A stretch of DNA of 5,464 nt from positions 1 through 5,464 of the forward strand of contig DMVN01000182.1 in assembly GCA_003476685.1 (NCBI GenBank), read 5' to 3'. Shown piece by piece: positions 1-5,170 of this stretch. Below the pieces are notes generated by a model that saw nothing but the letters and a program-made list of their open reading frames with translations, was not told the DNA's origin and made no database searches. The DNA is from Acidobacteriota bacterium (GTDB lineage: Bacteria > Acidobacteriota > Aminicenantia > Aminicenantales > Saccharicenantaceae). A program made the position numbers and the translations under genes. Each line of letters starts with the position of its first letter. Position 1 is the stretch's first letter.

Positions 1-2
1 TG

Positions 3-1010
3 GCTCTTAATGCCCTGATTGCCAGCATCCTTTACAAGGCTACACCCGAGGAGGTCAAGCTCATCCTGATCGACCCCAAGCGCCTGGAATTCACCCTGTA
101 TGACGGCATACCCCATCTGCTGGCCCCGGTGGTCAACGATTCCAAGAAGGCCGGAATCATCCTGATGGATGCCGTTAAGAGAATGGAAGAGAGGCTGCGG
201 CAGCTGGGGCAGATGAAGGTCAGGAATATTGAGCAGTACAACCAGCAGGTCAAAACTCTGCTGGAGCAGAAAAAGGGTAAGCTGAGCGATGAAGAAAAGC
301 AGAAGCTTAAACCGCTGCCCTATATCGTCATCATCATTGATGAGCTGGCCGAACTGATGATGACCAGTCCCCAGGACGTGGAATACTGTATAGGACGCCT
401 GGCCCAGCTGGCCCGGGCCGTGGGCATCCATCTGGTGATGGCTACCCAGCGTCCTTCAATTGACGTTATCACCGGGACCATCAAGAATAACTTCAACAGC
501 CGGATTGCCTTCAAGGTACCGTCCAAAATCGACTCCCGGGTTATCATCGATACAGTCGGGGCGGAAAAACTCCTGGGCCTGGGAGACATGCTGTTCATGC
601 CGCCCAACTACCCGCGCCTGATCAGGCTGCACTGCGCCTATGTCTCCATTCCCGAGGTCCAGCGTCTGGTCAAATTCGTGAGAGAACAGGGCCAGCCAGA
701 ATACGACGACCGGATCATGCAGATCCTTAAGCGGACCGGAGACCTGACACTCGAGGGTGAGCTGGGAGAGAAGGACGAGCTGTTCGACCGGGCGGTGGAG
801 CTGGTGCTGGCCACCGGTCAGGCCTCGGCTTCCTACCTCCAGCGGAAATTGAAGCTGGGCTACGCCCGGGCCTCAAGAATAATAGACCAGATGGAGATGG
901 AAGGTCTGATCGGCCCTTCCGAGGGAGCCAAACCCAGGGAAATTCTGGTTGACCCCAAAACCTATTTCAAGGAAAAACAAAAAGTCCGGGGTAAAGAGGA
1001 AAAAACCTGA
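3..1010 (+). CDS. ftsK: DNA translocase FtsK/SpoIIIE, C-terminal part (5' end outside window)
   Basis: FtsK/SpoIIIE is a septum-associated hexameric ATPase that pumps double-stranded DNA during chromosome segregation and division. The frame is open from base 3, so this is the last 335 codons of a longer gene; a GTG at 129 is internal. The first visible residues read ALNALIASILYKATPEEVKL and continue into LILIDPKRLEF, typical of the RecA-like motor just after Walker A, which lies off the window. Walker B (IVIIIDELAEL) is at 324-356 with the catalytic D-E at 339-344. The conserved stretch HLVMATQRPSIDVITG follows at about 429-476. A charged linker leads to the gamma winged-helix domain (about 762-953, including KLGYARASRIIDQMEMEG), which in the family reads KOPS/SRS DNA polarity sequences. 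The membrane and linker domains cannot be seen. The stop is TGA at 1008-1010, 19 bp from the end of the convergent HD-GYP gene. Family assignment is very secure; ftsK versus spoIIIE naming is arbitrary here. Confidence 0.97.
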   Translation, partial: ALNALIASILYKATPEEVKLILIDPKRLEFTLYDGIPHLLAPVVNDSKKAGIILMDAVKRMEERLRQLGQMKVRNIEQYNQQVKTLLEQKKGKLSDEEKQKLKPLPYIVIIIDELAELMMTSPQDVEYCIGRLAQLARAVGIHLVMATQRPSIDVITGTIKNNFNSRIAFKVPSKIDSRVIIDTVGAEKLLGLGDMLFMPPNYPRLIRLHCAYVSIPEVQRLVKFVREQGQPEYDDRIMQILKRTGDLTLEGELGEKDELFDRAVELVLATGQASASYLQRKLKLGYARASRIIDQMEMEGLIGPSEGAKPREILVDPKTYFKEKQKVRGKEEKT

Positions 1011-1020
1011 GGGAATTTTT
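1001..1020. terminator. weak bidirectional terminator-like A5/T5 inverted repeat between convergent genes
   Basis: The ftsK stop region has A5-CC (1001-1007), a TGA loop, then GG-GAA-T5 (1011-1020). It can fold as an imperfect hairpin with a three-base bulge, and leaves a T5 run on the plus strand and a T5 run on the minus strand. It lies where the convergent ftsK and HD-GYP transcripts meet, which is where a shared terminator would be expected. The GC part of the stem is only two pairs, so efficiency would be poor; this is a suggestion, not a firm call. Confidence 0.22.
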
Positions 1021-1029
1021 GGACAGCTT

Positions 1030-1956
1030 CTAATTAACAGCCGGCTGTCTGAGGGATTTTAAGATTTTTTCTTTGGTCTTTTTCCACATGTCCGGAGGCA
1101 CGGACAGAGTGATTTCAACCAGACGCGGGTCAAACTGGGTTCCGCTGCAGAGTTTAACCTCTTCCAGTGCATCTTCAAAGCTCCGACTGTGGCGGTAGGG
1201 CCGGTCGGAAGTTATGGCGTCTATGGTATCAGCCAGGGAAAAGAGCCTGGCACTCAAGGGAATTTCTTCACCCTGAAGCCCGAAGGGATAGCCGGTGCCG
1301 TCGTACCGCTCGTGGTGGAACAGAACGATTTCTGCCGCTCCCTGCAGGAAGCTGAATTCCTCGATCATGGCAAAGCCGATGAGGGGGTGGTACTTGATTA
1401 TTTCCATCTCCTCCTCGGTCAGAGGGCCTTTTTTCTGCAGGATATCTTCCGGAATCCCGACCTTGCCCAGGTCGTGCAGCAGGGCCCCCCGCTCGATATC
1501 GAGCAGGGCCCGGCGGCTGGTCACCCCCGCACTCTGAGCCAGGAGCAGGGTGTAGGCCGCCACAAATCGGGAATGCCCCAGGCTTTCCTCCCGGCTGTCG
1601 GTGGCGGCCAGAAAATAAATCAATTCTGAATTGAAGAAGCGGCTTTCGTTAAATAACCTTTTCAAGCCCGGAATGCGGGCGAATTCTTCCTGGCGCATGG
1701 CATTCTCCAGCCGGTCCAGAATCCGGCTGGCTTTCAGAAAAGCCTCAATCTTGGAAAGGGCGTAGGGCGAGCTGAAAGGATAGTTCATCAGCGCTGAAGC
1801 CGCCTGGCCCCAGCCCTGGATGTCCCAGTTGGTCTTAAGCCAGCTAAGGTCGAAAACCTTAACCCTGGAGTTTTCCTGCAGCCCGGAATAGAAATCCTTG
1901 CCTTTTCTTTCCTGGCTTTCGGCCAGGGTTAATTTTTTCTGACGATTATCCTTCAT
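1030..1956 (-). CDS. HD-GYP domain protein, probable cyclic-dinucleotide phosphodiesterase
   Basis: The 308-residue protein carries a C-terminal HD-GYP domain (about 115-285), a family that hydrolyses cyclic di-GMP and sometimes related cyclic dinucleotides. All expected metal ligands are present: E124 and H128 (ESLGH), H161-D162 (HDLGKVGIP), H190 (KYHP), H214-H215 and D243. The signature HHERYDGTGYP spans 214-224, and DRPYR follows at 251-255. The E-x3-H spacing resembles HD-GYP proteins with a three-metal site, so an active enzyme is likely. Residues 1-110 match no domain I recognise: there is no receiver, PAS, GAF or membrane segment by eye, so the protein is probably cytoplasmic. I chose the ATG at 1956 because AAAGGA lies 7 nt upstream and the ATG overlaps the upstream TGA (TGATG). 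A GTG at 1959 would add one residue. It is coupled to the upstream 62-residue gene and converges with ftsK. Confidence 0.93.
   Translation of the reverse strand: MKDNRQKKLTLAESQERKGKDFYSGLQENSRVKVFDLSWLKTNWDIQGWGQAASALMNYPFSSPYALSKIEAFLKASRILDRLENAMRQEEFARIPGLKRLFNESRFFNSELIYFLAATDSREESLGHSRFVAAYTLLLAQSAGVTSRRALLDIERGALLHDLGKVGIPEDILQKKGPLTEEEMEIIKYHPLIGFAMIEEFSFLQGAAEIVLFHHERYDGTGYPFGLQGEEIPLSARLFSLADTIDAITSDRPYRHSRSFEDALEEVKLCSGTQFDPRLVEITLSVPPDMWKKTKEKILKSLRQPAVN
1037..1048. repeat. 12-bp perfect palindrome inside the 3' end of the HD-GYP gene
   Basis: ACAGCCGGCTGT is a perfect palindrome covering the last codons of the HD-GYP gene, about 27 bp past the ftsK stop. As RNA it could form only a four-pair stem with a CCGG loop, and no T-run follows directly on either strand, so it is not a good terminator. 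It may simply be chance. Confidence 0.25.
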
Positions 1957-2144
1957 CACCTGTTCCTTTCGGCCTGACCCTGGAGCAGGGATGACCGGGA
2001 AGCGGATTCAGCTCTGGACTTGAGCAAGGGGGAAGTCTCGACCAGGACATAGCCTTTGTTCTGGGCAAGCCAGTCCAGGTAGCGGCAGAAAGATTCTTCG
2101 CTCCGGAAAAACTTTATTTTTTCATTCTTCAAAGCAGCCGTCAT
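1956..2144 (-). CDS. 62-residue hypothetical protein coupled to the HD-GYP gene
   Basis: I do not recognise this small protein. It is predicted soluble, with no signal peptide or membrane segment. The N-terminal half is ordered-looking (KIKFFRSEESFCRYLDWLAQ, then KGYVLVETSPLL), suggesting an amphipathic helix followed by a short strand. The tail (about 43-62) is rich in Ser, Ala, Arg, Gln and Glu and probably flexible. The single Cys20 gives no metal motif. Support for a real gene is the Shine-Dalgarno GGAGGA 4 nt before the ATG, the position just downstream of an AT-rich promoter region, and the TGATG junction with the HD-GYP ATG, which implies translational coupling. It may be a partner or regulator of the HD-GYP protein, but that is inferred only from the coupling. 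It could also be a poorly conserved leader ORF. Confidence 0.66.
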   Translation of the reverse strand: MTAALKNEKIKFFRSEESFCRYLDWLAQNKGYVLVETSPLLKSRAESASRSSLLQGQAERNR

Positions 2145-2163
2145 TTGGTCCTCCGCTTCCTTG

Positions 2164-2185
2164 AGGGCAAAAAATTAGTCGCCCT
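2164..2185. repeat. AGGGC/GCCCT inverted repeat in the divergent promoter region
   Basis: AGGGC (2164-2168) and GCCCT (2181-2185) are exact inverted arms separated by 12 mostly A/T bases. The repeat lies 20 to 41 bp upstream of the ATG of the 62-residue gene. It could be an operator for a dimeric regulator or a 5' UTR hairpin of the minus-strand transcript. Arms of five pairs can arise by chance, so this is a candidate only. Confidence 0.3.
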
Positions 2186-2198
2186 AAAAAAGAAAAAA

Positions 2199-2228
2199 TT
2201 GAAAAAAGAACCTTAGTTATGGTATTTT
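2199..2228 (+). promoter_or_regulatory. candidate promoter of the sigma/anti-sigma operon
   Basis: TTGAAA (2199-2204, five of six to a housekeeping -35 box) and TATTTT (2223-2228, four of six to a -10 box) are separated by 18 bp. The A-tracts just upstream (2186-2198) could serve as an UP element. An alternative is the AGAACC at 2207-2212, which vaguely resembles the GAAC core of ECF -35 boxes and would allow autoregulation, but I see no convincing ECF -10 box. Either promoter would start transcription after position 2230, beyond the first ATG of the sigma ORF at 2219, which bears on the choice of start. Confidence 0.35.
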
Positions 2229-2764
2229 CTTCAAGAATAACTTTTAAGGAAGCAGTCAGGTCAGTCATGCGGCATAAGATCGATGAGGACATCCAGGAGC
2301 TCATTGTCCGCTATCGGCCGATCATTGCCTTTCGGGTCCGGAAAGCCCTGGGGGCTCAGAATACTGACTGCGAAGACCTGGTCTCAGAGATACTGTCCCA
2401 GGTCCTGGAAAAGATCCAGACCGGGGAATTCAGGGGTGAATCCTCCCTGGGAACCTTCGTTTATACCATAACTTCCCGCCGGATAGTCGACTATATAAGA
2501 GAGAAGACCAAGGTCATGAAATACGCTCCGGAACCGGCTCCTTTCCCCGACCCCCAGGAAACCCTGGAGGTGGCCGAAATGTCTGACCGGGTGAAAAAAG
2601 CCCTGTCCAGACTGAAGCCAAAATACCGGGAAGTCCTTTATTTATATTATTATCAAGAGCTTAGCCGGGACGAGGTAGCGGAAAGGCTGGGGGTGTCCAC
2701 TAGAAAGGTCAGCGAGCTGGTCAACTATGCCCTGAAGCTGATAAGAAAAGAGCTTAAATCATGA
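2219..2764 (+). CDS. ECF-type RNA polymerase sigma factor (sigma-70 family, regions 2 and 4)
   Basis: This encodes a compact two-domain sigma factor that would direct RNA polymerase to a specific promoter set. Region 2 spans about residues 25-98: DCEDLVSEILSQVLEKI is the core-binding 2.2 helix, and FRGESSLGTFVYTITSRR with IVDYIREK is the -10-reading 2.3/2.4 part. A Pro-rich linker (about 102-112) leads to region 4 (about 128-180), with the -35-reading helix-turn-helix in LSRDEVAERLGVSTRKVSEL. No region 1.1 or 3 is present, and the length fits ECF (group 4) factors. The start is uncertain. The ATG at 2219 is the longest frame but has no Shine-Dalgarno. The ATG at 2267 (M17) leaves region 2 whole, gives 165 residues, has a weak AGG 6 nt upstream, and fits the candidate promoter better. 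A membrane anti-sigma gene follows after 65 bp. The target regulon is unknown. Confidence 0.92.
   Translation: MVFSSRITFKEAVRSVMRHKIDEDIQELIVRYRPIIAFRVRKALGAQNTDCEDLVSEILSQVLEKIQTGEFRGESSLGTFVYTITSRRIVDYIREKTKVMKYAPEPAPFPDPQETLEVAEMSDRVKKALSRLKPKYREVLYLYYYQELSRDEVAERLGVSTRKVSELVNYALKLIRKELKS
2227..2237. repeat. TTCTTCAAGAA palindrome next to the candidate -10 box
   Basis: Five-base arms TTCTT and AAGAA flank a central C, overlapping the end of the proposed -10 box and the expected transcription start. It could be an operator, but it also lies in the possible first codons of the sigma ORF (2219 start) and is short enough to be chance. Confidence 0.2.
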
Positions 2765-2829
2765 AAAATTTTTCCACTTTTTCCTGATTCCGGCGACTAA
2801 AAGGGTGAATAAAGGGAAGGCGGATTAAC

Positions 2830-3477
2830 ATGAGCAAATGCAAGTTTGAAGACCTGATTGATGGGTACCTGCTTAACAAGCTAAGCGAAGGGGATAGAGA
2901 AGCCTTCGAAGAACATTATTTTAATTGTTCTTCCTGCTTCGAACAGCTCCAGGAAAGAGATGTTATCATCCGGACCATCAAGAACAACCCGGCCCTGCTG
3001 GAAGAAAAAGAAGAAGTTCGTTCTTCGGCCCTGGCCGGCCTGAGAAAAGAACTGGCTTCTTTCCTGACCGTCCGACAGCTGGCTTTTGCCGGGGTGACCG
3101 CCCTGCTGGTTCTGGTCATCATCTTCACGGTCATCCCCCGCCACCAGGTTCCGGCTCCCAATTTCTTCCTGAGCGATGAGGAAACGGTCCGTGGTTCTTC
3201 CATCACCCTGATTTCGCCGGTCATTGACATGGGCCAGGTCCCGTCCTCGTTCGAGTGGAAAAAACTCGGAGACAACATCGAATACCAGATTTCCATCTCC
3301 AACGGCGAGCTGCTGTGGAAAGCTACTACCAGGGAAAATCGGATTACCCTGCCCGATGAGGTTAAGGCCAAGATGGTACCCGGACAGAAGTATTCCTGGC
3401 AGGTCAAAGCTTTCGGCCCCGATGGCTCCCTGATAGCCGTCTCCAGCCGGGTCCAGTTCAAGATCTCTGCCGACTGA
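2830..3477 (+). CDS. membrane-anchored zinc-finger anti-sigma factor with extracytoplasmic Ig/FN3-like domain
   Basis: The 215-residue protein would hold the neighbouring ECF sigma factor inactive at the membrane. Its N-terminus is a zf-HC2/ZAS-type anti-sigma domain: H29-x3-C33-x2-C36 (HYFNCSSC) with C4 as the likely fourth ligand, set in short helices (DLIDGYLLNKLSEGDREAFE). A hydrophobic helix at about 84-102 (LAFAGVTALLVLVIIFTVI) is the single membrane segment, giving an N-in, C-out topology. Residues 105-215 lie outside the cytoplasm and read as a beta-sandwich with a Trp/Tyr pattern like FN3/Ig folds (FEWKKLGDNIEYQISI, then YSWQVKAFGPDG). This domain may sense an envelope signal or bind a partner. 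The ATG at 2830 has AAGG 9 nt upstream. Co-transcription with the sigma gene is likely from the 65-bp spacing and order. The release mechanism (proteolysis or a zinc-redox change) cannot be seen. Confidence 0.85.
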   Translation: MSKCKFEDLIDGYLLNKLSEGDREAFEEHYFNCSSCFEQLQERDVIIRTIKNNPALLEEKEEVRSSALAGLRKELASFLTVRQLAFAGVTALLVLVIIFTVIPRHQVPAPNFFLSDEETVRGSSITLISPVIDMGQVPSSFEWKKLGDNIEYQISISNGELLWKATTRENRITLPDEVKAKMVPGQKYSWQVKAFGPDGSLIAVSSRVQFKISAD

Positions 3478-3491
3478 GCTTCAGCAGGTAA

Positions 3492-4178
3492 TCAATCCTC
3501 AATCAAACCGCTATCCAGGTCAGGGTTGTATAGTCTGCCTTTACTCTCCTCCTCAAAGGCCAGACAGCACATCAGCCGGCCGCACAACCCCGAAATCTTG
3601 GTCGGGTTAATCACAATCTGCTGTTTCCTGGCTTTCTGGATGGTAATCGGCTCAAAATTCTTGATGAAGCTGAAACAGCACAGCGGACGACCGCAGACTC
3701 CCAGACCGCCCACCAGCTTGGCTTCGTCCCTGACCCCGATCTGACGCATCTCAATCCGCATCCTTAATTCTTTGGCCAGGTCCTTGACCAGCTGGCGAAA
3801 GTCTATCCGGCCGTCGGCCGTATAGTAAAAAATCCCTTTCTTCTCGTTAAAAAAATAGCGTACAGCTACCAGCTTCATCGGCAGGTTGCGGGCCTTTATC
3901 CGGCTCAGGCAGAACTCAAAGGCCTTTTTTTCTTTGTCCCTCAACCACTGGAACTTCTTGAGGTCGTCCTCGGTGGCCTTTCTTATGATCCGGGTGGCAT
4001 TACGAGCCGCCTTGGGACACCGGGTCAACTCGCTCTCCAGGTCAATGACCATGGCCAGGTCGCCCCCGTATTCGGACTCCACCAGACAGTAGTCGCCCAC
4101 TTCCAGCGGTTCTTCCCCCCGGAGAGCGCGAACGATCTTGCCGGTTGACTCCGATAACAACAATACAGCTTCAGACAT
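3492..4178 (-). CDS. ricT: PSP1 domain protein RicT (YaaT family)
   Basis: This 228-residue protein is a clear RicT/YaaT homologue. In Bacillus, RicT forms a complex with RicA and RicF that carries iron-sulfur clusters and affects RNase Y-dependent RNA processing, sporulation and biofilm control. The PSP1 hallmarks are present: YYTADGRIDFRQLVKDLA (118-135), RIEMRQIGVRDEAKLVGGLG (141-160), then the cysteine motifs CGRPLCC (162-168) and NPTKISGLCGRLMCC (191-205). C162, C167, C168, C199, C204 and C205 are the likely cluster ligands. The ATG overlaps the end of holB by 8 bp (ATGTCTGA), with a weak GAGAG 7 nt upstream, so translation is probably coupled to holB. The holB-then-ricT order matches Bacillus (holB-yaaT), but no yabA follows; the next gene converges from the other side. 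RicA and RicF are not in the window. Whether the Bacillus role carries over is inferred. Confidence 0.94.
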   Translation of the reverse strand: MSEAVLLLSESTGKIVRALRGEEPLEVGDYCLVESEYGGDLAMVIDLESELTRCPKAARNATRIIRKATEDDLKKFQWLRDKEKKAFEFCLSRIKARNLPMKLVAVRYFFNEKKGIFYYTADGRIDFRQLVKDLAKELRMRIEMRQIGVRDEAKLVGGLGVCGRPLCCFSFIKNFEPITIQKARKQQIVINPTKISGLCGRLMCCLAFEEESKGRLYNPDLDSGLIED

Positions 4179-5166
4179 TTCTTATCTCTCTAAAAAAAAT
4201 GACCAGTTCATTACTCATTATAGCCAAATTGGGGTTTTTCTTTAAGCGGCCGAGGTAATCTTCCACCAGGGTCACGGCCGAGGCAGCTTTCACGGCCGGG
4301 ACCAATCCGGATAGTCTTTCCAGTTCCGGGCGCAGGTCTGGGTTCAGGAGATACTGTTCCTGGCCTTTATGAACCACCAGCAGGTCCCGGAAAAAGACCG
4401 AGAAGAATTTCAACACCTCACGGAAGCCCGAGAGCGAATCCTTCCTGGCCCGGCCGGCAACCAAACTGAGAAAATCCTCGGCCCCGGCTGACTCCAGAAG
4501 CTGCCTGAATATCAACCAGGCCTGGTTACGCCCGGCTATAAACTCTTCCCAGGTCACTTCCAGCACGGCTTCCAGGTTCCCGTCAGAAGCGGCCGCCAGC
4601 AGCCGGGCCTTTTCCGCCGGCAGTCCTTTATCCAGCAGGGCTTTTTCCACTTCGGTCTGGCTCAGCGGGTTGAACCGCAGTAGCTGGCAGCGGGAACGGA
4701 TGGTGGGCAGAATTAATTGCAGTTCCTCGGTCACCAGGATGAAATAAGCAAAGGCCCGCGGTTCTTCCAGAGTCTTGAGCAAAGAATTGGCCACCGTTTC
4801 GTTCATCCGGTCGGCTTCGTCGATAATGAACACCAGCCGGCCCTGGTTCCAGGGTCTGAGTGTGGCCAGGTAATTAATTTCTTCAATCTGCTCTTTGACG
4901 ATCTGTTCCCGGTTCTTTTCGCGGCTGATAACCCGGACGTTGGGATGCTGTCCGCGCTCTACCCGCCAGCAGGAATCGCAGCGGTCGCAGGCATCATCTT
5001 TTTTTTCCAGGCAGTTCAAGGCTTTGGCCACGGTCAGGGCAGTTTTCAGCTTGCCGCTGCCGGCCGGCCCGGCGAAAAGCAGGGAATTGGGCAGACGGCC
5101 TTTACTCAGGGAAAGCCTCAGAATCTGTTTGACCTGCTCATTTCCCGGAATATCCTTAAAACTCAT
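4171..5166 (-). CDS. holB: DNA polymerase III subunit delta' (clamp loader)
   Basis: The 331-residue protein is the delta' subunit of the clamp loader, which opens the sliding clamp and loads it onto primed DNA. Visible AAA+ parts are a Walker A-like loop GPAGSGKL (33-40), a four-cysteine zinc module C52, C60, C63, C66, Walker B FIIDEADRM (113-121), ANSLLKTLEEP (126-136), and the SRC motif at 158-160, whose Arg acts in trans on the neighbouring ATPase subunit. The usual Ser/Thr after the Walker A lysine is Leu40, which fits a delta' that does not hydrolyse ATP. The C-terminal part (about 200-331) is helical and variable, as expected for the collar domain. It is too short for DnaX (gamma/tau). 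The ATG at 5166 has GAGAGG overlapping the uvrA stop. Just before the zinc cysteines lies an A8 tract on the coding strand (4999-5006). HolB sits between uvrA and ricT in one operon. Confidence 0.94.
   Translation of the reverse strand: MSFKDIPGNEQVKQILRLSLSKGRLPNSLLFAGPAGSGKLKTALTVAKALNCLEKKDDACDRCDSCWRVERGQHPNVRVISREKNREQIVKEQIEEINYLATLRPWNQGRLVFIIDEADRMNETVANSLLKTLEEPRAFAYFILVTEELQLILPTIRSRCQLLRFNPLSQTEVEKALLDKGLPAEKARLLAAASDGNLEAVLEVTWEEFIAGRNQAWLIFRQLLESAGAEDFLSLVAGRARKDSLSGFREVLKFFSVFFRDLLVVHKGQEQYLLNPDLRPELERLSGLVPAVKAASAVTLVEDYLGRLKKNPNLAIMSNELVIFFREIRNV
4999..5006 (-). other. A8 homopolymer tract within holB coding strand
   Basis: The codons for E54-K55-K56 and their neighbours form an uninterrupted run of eight A on the coding (minus) strand. 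Losing one A would read into a TAG after about 16 codons, and gaining one A would give a TGA two codons after the tract. Slippage would therefore remove everything from the zinc module onward. There is no sign that this happens, but the tract is an obvious slippage-prone site. Confidence 0.5.
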
Positions 5167-5170
5167 GCTC

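Noticed and set aside
320..607. Minus-strand open frame of 95 codons
   Set aside because: It is antisense to the FtsK motor domain including Walker B, and has no recognisable content.
1189..1629. Plus-strand open frame of 146 codons
   Set aside because: It is fully antisense to the HD-GYP domain, whose catalytic motifs are intact on the minus strand. The translation shows no recognisable domain.
1957..1959. GTG as the HD-GYP start
   Set aside because: The adjacent ATG at 1956 has better spacing from AAAGGA and forms a standard TGATG coupling junction. The difference is one residue.
2122..2304. Minus-strand open frame of 60 codons over the divergent promoter
   Set aside because: It overlaps the start of the 62-residue gene and of the sigma gene in another frame, covers the AT-rich promoter DNA, and has no supporting motif.
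2763..2774. GAAAAATTTTTC palindrome after the sigma stop as a terminator
   Set aside because: It is made almost wholly of A/T with no GC stem, so it would not terminate well, and the anti-sigma gene that follows is most likely co-transcribed.
2916..3461. Minus-strand open frame of 181 codons
   Set aside because: It is antisense to the anti-sigma gene. The translation is Ser/Arg-rich with no domain, while the plus strand has a zinc motif, membrane helix and ribosome binding site.
3474..3484. CTGA-GCT-TCAG hairpin at the end of the anti-sigma gene as a terminator
   Set aside because: The stem is four pairs with no T-run on either strand, so I did not call it as a feature.
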